Below, in pieces: positions 7,627-16,340 of a stretch of 64,000 nucleotides of DNA. Numbering within the stretch: the first letter of the stretch is position 1; each line of letters begins with the position of its first letter. A program made the translations under genes and the position numbers. Under the pieces are notes generated by a model. The model saw only the letters and a list, made by a program, of their open reading frames with translations, searched no databases and was not told the origin of the DNA. The DNA is taken from the NCBI GenBank assembly GCA_964404765.1, contig CAYOLL010000005.1, forward strand, positions 15,517 to 79,516. The letters run 5' to 3'. The DNA comes from CAYOLL01 sp964404765 [NCBI: uncultured Gemmatimonadota bacterium] (GTDB lineage Bacteria > 4572-55).

Positions 7627-9840
7627 ATGTATCAAGCCGTAATTGAGCTAATGCGCGGTGGGTATGTTGTAAAGACTTCAGCAGGACCTATTCAGCTTGG
7701 TGTGCCGCCGGAAACTATTAAAGATACCATGGCCACTGACGTTGGTGTGCCACAAACGTACATTTTGCCACAGCAGCTTTTTTCTGTCGAGCGGGCGATC
7801 AGTTTAGCGGATCTTGAATTTCCGATATATTACAATTTTTTTATTAAACAACAGCGTATAGTGGTTATCTGTGAAGAAGACCAGAAAGAGCGGATGCGCA
7901 ATGTCCTTAAGCAGACGCTTTTTTCCCCAATTACCCGCGAAAAAGTTATTGACGAATTTGCTTTGCGCGAGAATGATCCATCCATTCCGGACTTTGGCAA
8001 AGAGCTTTCATTTTTTATGTGGTCTGCACATTTGGGTCGGCACTACAAGTGGGAAGATCTGGTTCAGTTCCGGATCATTCGCGCCAATCGGCCTTTGCGA
8101 GTCGGTGAAGTCACAATCACCTTGCACAAAAAACTCAAACATTTTGTTGTCACAGATAAAGGCAACGAAGTTGCAACGCTGCCATGGGCATTGCCCGTAA
8201 CGGTTCCGAAAATTGAAAAAGCCGATAATGACAAACTCTTTATTCCGCCGCTTTTTGGTGTTTCTGTCTTGGGCCGCAGCCATGGTTTTGATCCAACAGC
8301 GCCGACCAGCGGTTTTATCTTTTGGATTGACGGACGCGGCGTCATGGTGGACCCACCCGTTGATTCTAATTTAAAGCTCAGAAGCCGGAACGTCAGCCCA
8401 AAGTTAGTAAATGACGTTATTCTTACACACGTTCATTCAGATCACGATGCCGGGTTGCTGCAAAAAATCTTTGAAGAAGGCAAAGTCAATTTATACACGA
8501 CGCAAAACATCTTCGAATCTTTTTTATGCAAAGCGCAGCATCTCACAAACTACTCAAAAGATGACCTTAAGAATCTCATTACCTTTCGCCCGATTCGCAT
8601 CGGCATTCCGGTCAACATATTAGGCGCAAACTTTACCTTTGCCTATGGCTTGCATTCGGTGCCGACGATCCAAATGGCTATTTATTTCCAAGGCAAAAGT
8701 ATTTTTTACACTGCCGACCATGTCTACGATACGGATGTCTGGGAAAAGCTTCGCAAAGACGGAATTTTAACGCCGGGACGTTATGAAGCCCTAAAGCGCG
8801 CGTCATGGGATCACACCATGATTCTGCACGAAGCCGGCTTTCCGCCAACCCATACACCCATTAAAAATTTGCTGGCTTTAGACAAAGAAATCAAAGACCG
8901 GTTATATCTGGTGCATGTCGGAGACAGCAATTTGCCACCGAGCTGTGATATTCGTTTAGCGCCATCATCCATCGAAAATTTTCTTTCCATTTCGGTTGAG
9001 ACACATGAGTATCATCTAAGCTCCAAAATTCTGCGAATCCTTTCAAATCTTGATTTCATGTCAGATTTTCCGATCGCTAAACTGGTAAACATCATGCCTC
9101 ATGTGGCGACCCGCTATTACAAAGCGAATTCTATAATCATGAGGCAGGGCGAAATTGGAGATGAATTTCACATCGTCATTCACGGCAATATTGGTATCCG
9201 CCGTGATGGCTCAGAGTTAATGGTTTATGGACCCAATGACTATTATGGCGAAATGGCGGTAATTTCCGGTAAACCGCGTTCGGCGGACGTTATTGCTAAA
9301 ACTGATGTCGAAATTATTGTCATCAAGGCCAAAGACTTTTTGGCTTTTGGTGAAGGCACATCCGTCATACCCTATCTTGATCAGCTTGAGAAAACGCGGC
9401 GCTATGACTCATGCCCGCTGTTAGAAGGAAGCCCGGTTTTCAGCTTTTTGACGCCGACCCAGATTACGCAGATGCAGGCCATTATGCGCCACGCCACATT
9501 CCCGAAAGATCATGTTTTAATCAAAGAGGGACAAGGCTTTACCAATGGTTTTATTATCTCGGAAGGAAGCATCTTGATTTTTCGGGAAAACAATCTTCTT
9601 TGCCGACTGGGACGGGGAAGTTTCATAGGCGAGTTAAGCCTTTTGCTGCAAAACAAAAAGCAGCACCAATGTAAAGCTGTAGCTGAAACCGACGTCCATC
9701 TTTATAAAATTGAACGTCAGCCGCTCAAACGATTTATCATGAATCATCCTGGCGTTCAAGTTCGGCTGCTTCATTACTCAAAATACACTGCGCAATCTTT
9801 TCACTTTCAGTTAGAGAACAAAAAACTGCTCCAAGCGTAG
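7627..9840 (+). CDS. Metallo-beta-lactamase-fold cyclic-nucleotide phosphodiesterase with two cNMP-binding domains
   Basis: A 737-residue cytosolic protein. An N-terminal region of about 200 residues is unassigned. A metallo-beta-lactamase fold follows, with metal motif HVHSDHD at 268-274 and later histidines in YTADHVYD and ILHEAGF. The C-terminal third contains two CAP-like nucleotide-binding domains: MRQGEIGDEFHIVIHG with YGEMAVISGKPRSA, and IKEGQGFTNGFIISEG with GSFIGELS. This architecture matches proteins annotated in spirochaetes as cAMP/cGMP-dependent cyclic-nucleotide phosphodiesterases, so it probably hydrolyses the ligand it senses. The second nucleotide domain is more diverged. The ATG at 7627 is six bases past AGGAAAGG, which makes it a better start than the GTG at 7621. 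Confidence 0.82.
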   Translation: MYQAVIELMRGGYVVKTSAGPIQLGVPPETIKDTMATDVGVPQTYILPQQLFSVERAISLADLEFPIYYNFFIKQQRIVVICEEDQKERMRNVLKQTLFSPITREKVIDEFALRENDPSIPDFGKELSFFMWSAHLGRHYKWEDLVQFRIIRANRPLRVGEVTITLHKKLKHFVVTDKGNEVATLPWALPVTVPKIEKADNDKLFIPPLFGVSVLGRSHGFDPTAPTSGFIFWIDGRGVMVDPPVDSNLKLRSRNVSPKLVNDVILTHVHSDHDAGLLQKIFEEGKVNLYTTQNIFESFLCKAQHLTNYSKDDLKNLITFRPIRIGIPVNILGANFTFAYGLHSVPTIQMAIYFQGKSIFYTADHVYDTDVWEKLRKDGILTPGRYEALKRASWDHTMILHEAGFPPTHTPIKNLLALDKEIKDRLYLVHVGDSNLPPSCDIRLAPSSIENFLSISVETHEYHLSSKILRILSNLDFMSDFPIAKLVNIMPHVATRYYKANSIIMRQGEIGDEFHIVIHGNIGIRRDGSELMVYGPNDYYGEMAVISGKPRSADVIAKTDVEIIVIKAKDFLAFGEGTSVIPYLDQLEKTRRYDSCPLLEGSPVFSFLTPTQITQMQAIMRHATFPKDHVLIKEGQGFTNGFIISEGSILIFRENNLLCRLGRGSFIGELSLLLQNKKQHQCKAVAETDVHLYKIERQPLKRFIMNHPGVQVRLLHYSKYTAQSFHFQLENKKLLQA

Positions 9841-9913
9841 TATAAACCTTGGAAGTAGTTTTCCACAAACACTTCCTGTTTTTAAATTTGCAATTAATCC
9901 ACTTAATTTTGCT

Positions 9914-9942
9914 TGACATTATGACCAAAAGGCCATAGCTTT
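9914..9942 (+). promoter_or_regulatory. Candidate sigma-70-type promoter with spacer dyad
   Basis: TTGACA and TAGCTT are separated by 17 bases about 70 bp upstream of the secreted-protein gene. The spacer overlaps a small inverted repeat (TATGACC-AAAA-GGCCATA, 6 of 7 paired) that could be an operator. The -10 match is weak, and promoters in this group may differ from the E. coli consensus. Confidence 0.35.
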
Positions 9943-10012
9943 TCTTAGAAAATTAATCTGCCTGAACTTTTCTGTACCATCTGCTTTTTTTATAATCTTT
10001 AAGGAGGATGTC

Positions 10013-13000
10013 ATGAAACGGACTATGTCATTAGTCATGGCTTTTTTATTGGTAGTGGGGACAATTTCCCATGCCAATGCCGGCGCTACTTTGTCACTCG
10101 CAAAGCCAAGCGGCGGAAGTTGGGAAGGCCGGATCGGCTCTTCACAAAACGTTGTTCAGCTTTCCATGAGTAATACGACCAAAATTCGTGGTGGTCAGCT
10201 CGATGTCACTTTTTCTCCGCCCGGAATTTTGACTTTGGACGATGTAATCGCAACCGGCGCCTTAGTATCATGGGAAAGCACCGGCGAGGATGTCGCGCCG
10301 TTTAACGCAAACTATTCCTCAAACAGCGCCCGCCTTTTATTTTTTGATTACCAGGCCAATTCGCTGGAAGCATCCGCAAATGAAGCGGCTATTTTGTCGC
10401 TGTCGTTTTCCGTTTCAGCGACGGCAACGGAAAATACGATTGTGACAATGTCCATCGGCGGCGAAATTGTTGTCAATGACGGCATTACGACCGAGACTGT
10501 GGCGAAAACTAATGGGGCATTTAAGGTAACTAGCGGATGTACGCCGGGAGAGTTTACGGTCAACGCCATTGGCGGATGGAATATGATCGGTTTGCCTTTA
10601 GATGCCAGCCCCGCTTTAGATTCTTACAGCTTTCTTACCGAATGCACTAGTTGTACCCAAATTGCCAAATATGACGGCACGTCTTTTTTGGGTGCAATTG
10701 ATTTGGGTGGAGACTTTGTGGTTGGCGAGCAATTTCTATTAGTTCCGGGCGAAGGCTATTTTGTCTTTTTTGAGGCCGATGAAAATGTCAAATTTGAAGG
10801 GGCCGATTTCAAATGCACCTCACCGGATGTTTCGTATCAAGCCGGTTGGAACATGATCTCGGTGCCACGATCCGAGCTTATTACCGGGCTTGACTCCTAC
10901 GCAATTCTTGCGGCAATCCCAGAAGCGGAGCAAATCGCAAAATATGACGGGACGTCCTTTTTAGGAGCAATCGACCTAGGAGGCGACTTTATTGTTGGGG
11001 AGCAATTCCCACTTAAACCGGGTGAAGGTTATTTTCTATTTTGCAGTGGCCCTGGTAAATGGACACCGCCTGTAACACGATCTATCGCTCAAAAATCCGA
11101 AGCGCTTATCGCAACAGCGTCACCGATGCAAAAGGATATCGCAAGCGTTAAGGCCAACCTTAAATCTGAGTTAAGCAGTATCGGACTTGAAAGCGCAGAG
11201 CGCACCGCAGATGTTGTCGCAGCGCTTCAGACCATGCCTAATATTTCAGATATCGTTGTAAGCAGCCCGCGCCACAATAAAGCAACCGTTTCCTGGTTAA
11301 CTTTAGGGGTAACGTCCGATACACGTGTGGATTATGGCACAAGCTCCGGTGCACTGGATAAAAACGTCAGCAATACTGCGACGGCAGAATTACACCGCAT
11401 TGATGTTACCGGTCTGGCAGCGTTTTCAGACTATTTTTACAAAGTAACTTCAAAAAACGGTAGCGATGTTGCGACTTCTTCTGTCGCCTCTTTTAAGTCC
11501 GCAATTGATCTCGGAACCGTAACTCCCTGGTTTACCGCGGCCTCGATTAAAGACAAAACCGGAGCCGCCGCTGGCAGCGTAATTGTTTACATGAAAGGTA
11601 TTAAAGGCGGCGTGGAGTCATGGACGGAGTCCGGTTTGACAAATGCTACTAATGGTAGCGTTACACTGGATTTAAAAGCTTTACGCAATCCAGCCGACGG
11701 TGGGGCGTTTGGCTTTGCTACAGGGGATCAAATTGAGATTTGGGTCGACGGCGGAAGTAAAGGTATTCTTCGGGCCAGGCGTTTCACGGTAACAAGCGCA
11801 GTCGGCGCGGTCTTTAATGCCGGAAACTTGACCTTGGAAGATCGTGTCCAAGCCCAGCCTGTCTTCACCCTGTCATCATCCCCAACCCTGGATTTTGGCA
11901 AAGTGGTCACAACGATGAGTTCGGCCATGAAAGTCACGATCACCAATACCGGCAATGTGGCGGGTTCTGTAACCGCTGTTAGTACAGGTAATGCCAGCTT
12001 TACAACCGACTTTTCCGGCCCGGTTACATTGGCTCCGAGCGGCACTAAAGATGTTATGGTAACCTTTACTGCCGGAACTCCGGGCGACTTTACCGCCACG
12101 CTCAGCGTTGCAGGTGATGCGACCGCCCAATTAGCGCTTAAAGGCACCAGTGTAGCCAAGCCAAACTTTACATTAGCTAGCGGCAGCCAGGCCGCGCCAA
12201 AAGGTACAGCTACTTTTGGCGTCGCACTTGCCAATGAAGTGCCGGTGGCAGGTATAGAGTTTGCTTTAGAAACCGCCAGCGGGCTCAAGCTGCAAATTGG
12301 CAATGTTCAAACAACTGCCCGTGCGACAGGGTTTAGTGTTGCGCCGGTTGGTCCGACCGGGAAAATTTTATTGATTGCCGGGCCGGGCGCTTCCATTGCC
12401 GCCGGTACGGGTGATATTGTGAATATTGCCGTTACCGTAGACTCAGCCGCTTGCGCTGGTAATTATGTGTTGAAATTTGCAGCGGGCTCGTCGCTAAGCT
12501 CGGTTCCGCCGGCATCCGCTAATATCCCGCATACGACTTCCGAGACAACCTTTAAAGTGCTGAATACTCCCGCTGTCTGGAGTGCTGCAGATTCTCTCAG
12601 TTTTACGGTTGAGCAGAACACCCCGAACGGTGAACAAGTCAAAACATTATCTTTGGCTAACCTTGCCAAAGCCTGCCAGGGCAGTGACCTGACGGTGACT
12701 TCCCTGACGCTTAGCGGAAATGAAAAGGCGTCCTTTAAACTATCTACTGCAGGACCGATAACCATTGTGGCAGGCACCCCGGCGGATGTGCAAGTGACCT
12801 TTAAGCCGGTTCACCGCGATGCCATTCATAAAGCTGTCATTACTGCAGTTACTTCCGTCGGCACTTATCAAATCAAGCTGCATGGCGATTGGAAAGTTGC
12901 CATCGAGCTAACGGCGTTTGATGTGATTTCCGGTGTTGGCCAGGTCAGTTTGGCCTGGGAAGTTGGCGCTGGATCAACGGCAATTGGTTTTAACGTGCGG

Positions 13001-13468
13001 CGTGCGATCTTGGGTCAGGAGCCGGTGCAAGTGAATACCGATCTGATTCAAAGCAGCACTAGCAAATATAGCTACACCGAAGAAGTCGAAGGTGACATCA
13101 CTTACGAGTATTGGTTGGAAGGTCTTGATGCCAATGGCGCTCCTGTTTCATTTGGTCCCATGACGGCATCCCCTACTTTCCGACCCTCGACTTTTGCACT
13201 GCATCAGAATCATCCGAACCCCTTTAATCCGAGTACAACCATTCGATTTGACGTGCCTAAAGAAGGTCGTGTTTCCGTTCGGATATATAATTTGAGTGGT
13301 CAGTTGATTCGCACATTACAAGATGGCGTTGCCTCTGTCGGCACGCACAAAGTCGTGTGGGACGGCAAAGATAATAACGGTCACGAAGTTACATCGGGTG
13401 TATATTTCTACCGTTTAGAGGCCGCGAATACCCTCTCTACAACCAAACGTATGACTATGTTAAAGTAA
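10013..13468 (+). CDS. Large secreted multidomain protein with cohesin-like, Fn3-like and type IX sorting domains
   Basis: This 1151-residue protein begins with a cleavable signal peptide (about residues 1-23, ending HANA). Then come a cohesin-like domain (about 24-170), two tandem homologous modules of about 80 residues sharing AKYDGTSFLGAIDLGGDF, an Fn3-like domain (about 400-490), ASH/choice-of-anchor-D-like beta domains (about 605-705 and 850-955), a second cohesin-like domain (about 710-845) and an Fn3-like segment. A type IX sorting domain closes it (about 1062-1151, with HPNPFNPSTTIRF and GVYFYRLEA). It is probably exported and cell-surface attached; cohesin folds suggest protein docking. 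No enzymatic domain is visible. AAGGAGG precedes the ATG, and a strong terminator follows. Confidence 0.85.
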   Translation: MKRTMSLVMAFLLVVGTISHANAGATLSLAKPSGGSWEGRIGSSQNVVQLSMSNTTKIRGGQLDVTFSPPGILTLDDVIATGALVSWESTGEDVAPFNANYSSNSARLLFFDYQANSLEASANEAAILSLSFSVSATATENTIVTMSIGGEIVVNDGITTETVAKTNGAFKVTSGCTPGEFTVNAIGGWNMIGLPLDASPALDSYSFLTECTSCTQIAKYDGTSFLGAIDLGGDFVVGEQFLLVPGEGYFVFFEADENVKFEGADFKCTSPDVSYQAGWNMISVPRSELITGLDSYAILAAIPEAEQIAKYDGTSFLGAIDLGGDFIVGEQFPLKPGEGYFLFCSGPGKWTPPVTRSIAQKSEALIATASPMQKDIASVKANLKSELSSIGLESAERTADVVAALQTMPNISDIVVSSPRHNKATVSWLTLGVTSDTRVDYGTSSGALDKNVSNTATAELHRIDVTGLAAFSDYFYKVTSKNGSDVATSSVASFKSAIDLGTVTPWFTAASIKDKTGAAAGSVIVYMKGIKGGVESWTESGLTNATNGSVTLDLKALRNPADGGAFGFATGDQIEIWVDGGSKGILRARRFTVTSAVGAVFNAGNLTLEDRVQAQPVFTLSSSPTLDFGKVVTTMSSAMKVTITNTGNVAGSVTAVSTGNASFTTDFSGPVTLAPSGTKDVMVTFTAGTPGDFTATLSVAGDATAQLALKGTSVAKPNFTLASGSQAAPKGTATFGVALANEVPVAGIEFALETASGLKLQIGNVQTTARATGFSVAPVGPTGKILLIAGPGASIAAGTGDIVNIAVTVDSAACAGNYVLKFAAGSSLSSVPPASANIPHTTSETTFKVLNTPAVWSAADSLSFTVEQNTPNGEQVKTLSLANLAKACQGSDLTVTSLTLSGNEKASFKLSTAGPITIVAGTPADVQVTFKPVHRDAIHKAVITAVTSVGTYQIKLHGDWKVAIELTAFDVISGVGQVSLAWEVGAGSTAIGFNVRRAILGQEPVQVNTDLIQSSTSKYSYTEEVEGDITYEYWLEGLDANGAPVSFGPMTASPTFRPSTFALHQNHPNPFNPSTTIRFDVPKEGRVSVRIYNLSGQLIRTLQDGVASVGTHKVVWDGKDNNGHEVTSGVYFYRLEAANTLSTTKRMTMLK

Positions 13469-13490
13469 GTAATTCGTTTAGCTTAATAAA

Positions 13491-13529
13491 AAAGCGCCGG
13501 TCGTCCAAAAGGATGCCGGCGCTTTTTTT
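13491..13529 (+). terminator. Rho-independent terminator
   Basis: AAAGCGCCGG and CCGGCGCTTT form a 10-bp GC-rich stem closed by a 15-base loop, and seven Ts end the right arm. It lies 22 bases beyond the stop of the secreted-protein gene. Confidence 0.9.
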
Positions 13530-13582
13530 ATTGCGTTAGAATTGTATTGACATTTTGTCGGCCCACTGTTAGCCTTCCAAAA

Positions 13583-13604
13583 GGCTCGCATACAAATGCG
13601 AGCC
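13583..13604. repeat. Perfect 9-bp hairpin GGCTCGCAT-acaa-ATGCGAGCC
   Basis: A perfect dyad with a 4-base loop lies 85 bp upstream of the Rrf2-type regulator gene. There is no T run, so it is not an obvious terminator. It could be an operator or a REP-like palindrome. Confidence 0.5.
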
Positions 13605-13688
13605 GAATAAATTGCTCCGGCCCGTCAAACCGTATGTTTGATTTTTTTTTCGCCCTAAAACCGACAAAATTAGTCGGATTTACCATAC

Positions 13689-14156
13689 ATGATTCGATTT
13701 AGCAAAAAATTTGAGTACGCCTTAATTGTCCTACTTCATCTGGCCAATCTGCGACAAGAAGAAATGGTAACAACACGCTTGTTAGCGGATTATTACAAAA
13801 TTCCGCCGGAAATTCTGGGCAAAGTACTGCAGAACCTGGCTAAAAAGGGTTTGCTGGCCTCAGCGCACGGCGTTAAAGGTGGTTATACACTGCTGCAAGA
13901 TATTAACCAAATCGATATTTTGGCAATTATTGAGGCGGTAGATGGACCGATAGAAATAGTCAACTGCCAGCACACAGTGAATGGATGCGATTGCAAGCAA
14001 ACCGACGCCTGCAACATCCGAACACCTATGGCGATTATTCAGGATGAGCTTATCCATTATTTTAAAAATATTTTGGTAGGCGATGTTAAAAACCGACATC
14101 GTAATAAAACTTTTGCTGTTTTTAATCCGGAAAGACACGATTACCCGGTGATATAA
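13689..14156 (+). CDS. Rrf2-family transcriptional regulator with cysteine cluster
   Basis: A 155-residue Rrf2-type protein. The N-terminal winged helix begins RFSKKFEYALIVLLHLA and has the recognition part YYKIPPEILGKVLQNLAKKGLLAS and the wing GVKGGY. A cysteine-rich loop (NCQHTVNGCDCKQTDAC, four cysteines) follows the dimerisation helix, as in IscR and NsrR, where three cysteines hold an Fe-S cluster. It probably senses iron-sulfur status, nitric oxide or redox state. Members usually regulate themselves and neighbouring genes, but here the next downstream frame is a 12-codon stub followed by transposase debris, so its local target may have been lost. Confidence 0.9.
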   Translation: MIRFSKKFEYALIVLLHLANLRQEEMVTTRLLADYYKIPPEILGKVLQNLAKKGLLASAHGVKGGYTLLQDINQIDILAIIEAVDGPIEIVNCQHTVNGCDCKQTDACNIRTPMAIIQDELIHYFKNILVGDVKNRHRNKTFAVFNPERHDYPVI

Positions 14157-14212
14157 TGATAGCGACGGTTTCAGACGTCCATAAAACTTAAAACTTTAAG
14201 AAGGAGCGTGAG

Positions 14213-14911
14213 TCATGGTTGATCTAAAAAAGAGGACGGGCAACTCGTCCTGACATTGGGCGGATATCGAATCGCATGGCCTTTTCGTTTGCCGGTGTTA
14301 AACGGGCGATGATTATAGTAAAACATAATTAAATTGAGGGTGTCCTGCGCTATATTTCCTTTGCAGGTATTGAGATAGGGTCTGATCATGGAATTGACCA
14401 TTTCGACTAAGGCCGATGAGCGAACAATGGTGTCGAGTTGGGCGAAGGCTTTTTGTTTGTCGGCCTCGAACTCGTCCTCCGCAAGATTGGCCAGGCCCTC
14501 GGCGTAGTTGAGCCAGAAAGCGCTTTCGGATTGGGCATGCGCTTTGGCGGCGGCGCTTTTGGCCTGGCAACTTTTGTTGTTCCATTGTCAGGCCAGACAG
14601 ATGGCTTGGCAAGCATCAGGGTTTTTAAAGATCAGGCTGATTTCAGCCACGACCTGCCCGGCACGTTCCAGGAATTGCAGTAAGGACGGCAAATGCTCCT
14701 GAAATTGTTGGGCGGCGGGAGTGACTTTATCGTCATTGAGGGCGACGAGCTTTTCCAGGTCAGCCTCGATAGCGCACTGAGCCTGAGCGCGGTCATGGGG
14801 TCGACCGAATTCGTCAAATATTTCCAATTCATCTTGGATGTGGCGGAACAACTGTCGGGCGGTTTCATATCGTTCAATGGCTTGCCGGGCTTGGCAAGTT
14901 TCACGCGGTAT
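14213..14911 (-). pseudogene. Transposase remnant with in-frame stop and lost ends
   Basis: On the minus strand one frame runs for about 210 codons, broken by a TGA at 14588-14590. The C-terminal part (MVNSMIRPYLNT, then NLIMFYYNHRPFNTGKRKGHA) resembles the end of a DDE-type transposase common in environmental bacteria, where it normally continues with 'P-M-E-L-L'. Here it runs into unrelated sequence after GHA. Upstream the frame meets a TAG at 14912-14914, so the N-terminal catalytic part is missing. This is a dead fragment; the family assignment is from memory of similar C-termini. Confidence 0.6.
14215..14253 (+). pseudogene. 12-codon ORF stub behind a strong ribosome-binding site
   Basis: AAGGAG followed eight bases later by ATG starts a frame (MVDLKKRTGNSS) that stops at once. 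The stop lies in a small hairpin (AGGACG-ggcaact-CGTCCT). The strong ribosome site without a gene suggests that the original downstream partner of the Rrf2 regulator was cut away when the neighbouring transposase fragment arrived. The identity of the lost gene cannot be read. Confidence 0.4.
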
Positions 14912-14939
14912 CTAACAGTTTAAGAAAGTAGTGCTGCTT

Positions 14940-15026
14940 GGCGTAAGTTCGTGTGAACTTACAGATGCCATCTTTTCAAAAGATGGCATCTGTTCCGCCT
15001 TGAAAAAGTTCACACAAACTTACGCC
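14940..15026. mobile_element. 87-bp palindromic element
   Basis: The outer arms GGCGTAAGTT and AACTTACGCC continue inward to GTGTGAACTT and AAGTTCACAC. The core is a perfect 15-bp inverted repeat around one base (CAGATGCCATCTTTT / AAAAGATGGCATCTG). It abuts the transposase remnant. A related core (AGATGCCATCTTTT) recurs at about 51023-51036 in the gap between the adenylate cyclase and Uma2 genes. No target duplication was found. Confidence 0.6.
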
Positions 15027-15151
15027 GCAAACCAGTAGTTTAAGTTTTACCTCTATTTGTTATAATAGTTACGGATGCAGTTCAATGATCTGAAGCTATT
15101 TTGACGAAGCAAAATAGAGGGAATAATGTCATTTCAACGGAATCGCATTGA

Positions 15152-15271
15152 TATCTCAAACGCAAGAACCGGCTTGAGGACGAGGCGTTTTCCCTGATCG
15201 AAGCGCAGATTTTGCGGCAGTCTCTTTTGCCGGGGCGCCTCAAACAATGGCATTTATCCAACAATTTTTAG
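15152..15271 (+). pseudogene. Possible gene fragment, unrecognised
   Basis: A 39-codon stretch with coding-like composition (RLEDEAFSLIEAQILRQSLL) ends in TAG. Another frame opens at ATG 15126 behind AGAGGGA and stops after 23 codons, so the pair could be one frameshifted small gene or two scraps. Function is unknown. It lies in the debris zone between the Rrf2 regulator and the PDZ gene. Confidence 0.2.
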
Positions 15272-15321
15272 CTTGACTTTCATGGAACAACTCTCTGGTG
15301 AATAATTCAGGTTAAGACGGC

Positions 15322-16296
15322 TTACTTTTTAATTTGCGCTTTTAACTCTTTCAATTGCTCTTTCAGGTTATCCAATTCCTTGCGCAGTTCGCCGATTTCA
15401 TCATCATTAGGTGCGCGATCTTTAAAAAAATGGATATCCGGCACATGAGGCGGCATGGGCATACCTTCGGGAAACCGGCGCATTTTAAACATCGCATCGT
15501 CGTCGCCTTCGCCTTCAAAAGAGACGGAAAAATCCTCATCTTCGCCCTCATTTGGTTCGCCAAGCGTTACCGATTTCAGGATCTCCTTACCTTCACGCAT
15601 CACCTTAAGCTTTATTTCGTCACCGGCCTTATGGTCTTCAAGACTATCGTGCAAATCTTCAGGATCCTCAAGGGCGGCGTCACCGAAGCTAATAATAACA
15701 TCACCGGCTTTCAGGTCAGCTTTGGCCGCCGGGCTTTCCTTCATTACTTCCGTGATTAAAACACCTGCTTTGACTTTGAAATAAGCGGCAAGTTGATCGC
15801 TCACTTCCTGCATGTGGATGCCCAGCCAGGGCCGATTTTCCTTGTGGACTTGAATCCACTTGTGTGGCTTCATCCAGCGGTTCCATTTATGAAAATCGCC
15901 GGAATCTTTCCACGAATGCTCGTTTTCTTCCTTCTCCTTCATCGTCACTTTCACATCAATGCTCTTACCATCCCGGAATAGCTTGATGGTAACTTTGTCG
16001 TTCGGCGCAATTTTACCTACCAGATTGCGCAAAACACTGCCGGTAGTCGTTTTTTCGCCGTTAAACGTGATAATAATATCTCCGGATTTAATACCGGCAT
16101 CATCCGCGCTGCTGTCATCCATAATATCGGTGACCAAAACGCCGTCGCCGTCATATTTAAACTCTTTCCGCAAGTCTTTATCCAGCTCCTGCATGTAAAC
16201 GCCCAAATGTGCTTTACTGGATTCGGCCAAAGCCGTGCCGATCCACAAGCAGGAAAATAGCGTTGCCAACAGCCACATTTTGTAAAGCTTTTTCAT
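15322..16296 (-). CDS. Exported protein with two PDZ domains
   Basis: A 324-residue protein with an N-terminal signal peptide (about 1-25, ending TALA). PDZ 1 covers about 27-115 (LGVYMQELDKDLRKEF, then GIKSGDIIITFNG). A charged linker rich in Trp, His and Lys follows. PDZ 2 covers about 155-245 (WLGIHMQEV, DLKAGDVIISFGD). An acidic stretch (about 250-270) and a terminal coiled coil (ELRKELDNLKEQLKELKAQIKK, in part) close it. No serine-protease domain is present, so it is a scaffold or substrate-binding protein in the periplasm rather than a DegP enzyme. AAGGAGG precedes the ATG. It is last in a minus-strand group with sigma and anti-sigma-like genes, which suggests envelope-stress control. 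Confidence 0.85.
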   Translation of the reverse strand: MKKLYKMWLLATLFSCLWIGTALAESSKAHLGVYMQELDKDLRKEFKYDGDGVLVTDIMDDSSADDAGIKSGDIIITFNGEKTTTGSVLRNLVGKIAPNDKVTIKLFRDGKSIDVKVTMKEKEENEHSWKDSGDFHKWNRWMKPHKWIQVHKENRPWLGIHMQEVSDQLAAYFKVKAGVLITEVMKESPAAKADLKAGDVIISFGDAALEDPEDLHDSLEDHKAGDEIKLKVMREGKEILKSVTLGEPNEGEDEDFSVSFEGEGDDDAMFKMRRFPEGMPMPPHVPDIHFFKDRAPNDDEIGELRKELDNLKEQLKELKAQIKK

Positions 16297-16340
16297 ACAA
16301 AACCTCCTTTATAGTTTAACATTCTGAGCAATATGCCCAT

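Noticed and set aside
11728-12303. 191-codon minus-strand frame
   Set aside because: It is antisense to repetitive Ala/Thr/Val codons of the secreted cohesin-like protein.
14940-15026. Rho-independent terminator
   Set aside because: The fold-back is long and symmetrical, no T run follows, and no gene ends nearby.
15082-15264. 60-codon minus-strand frame in the debris zone
   Set aside because: No ribosome site or motif; the plus strand has a more coding-like fragment.
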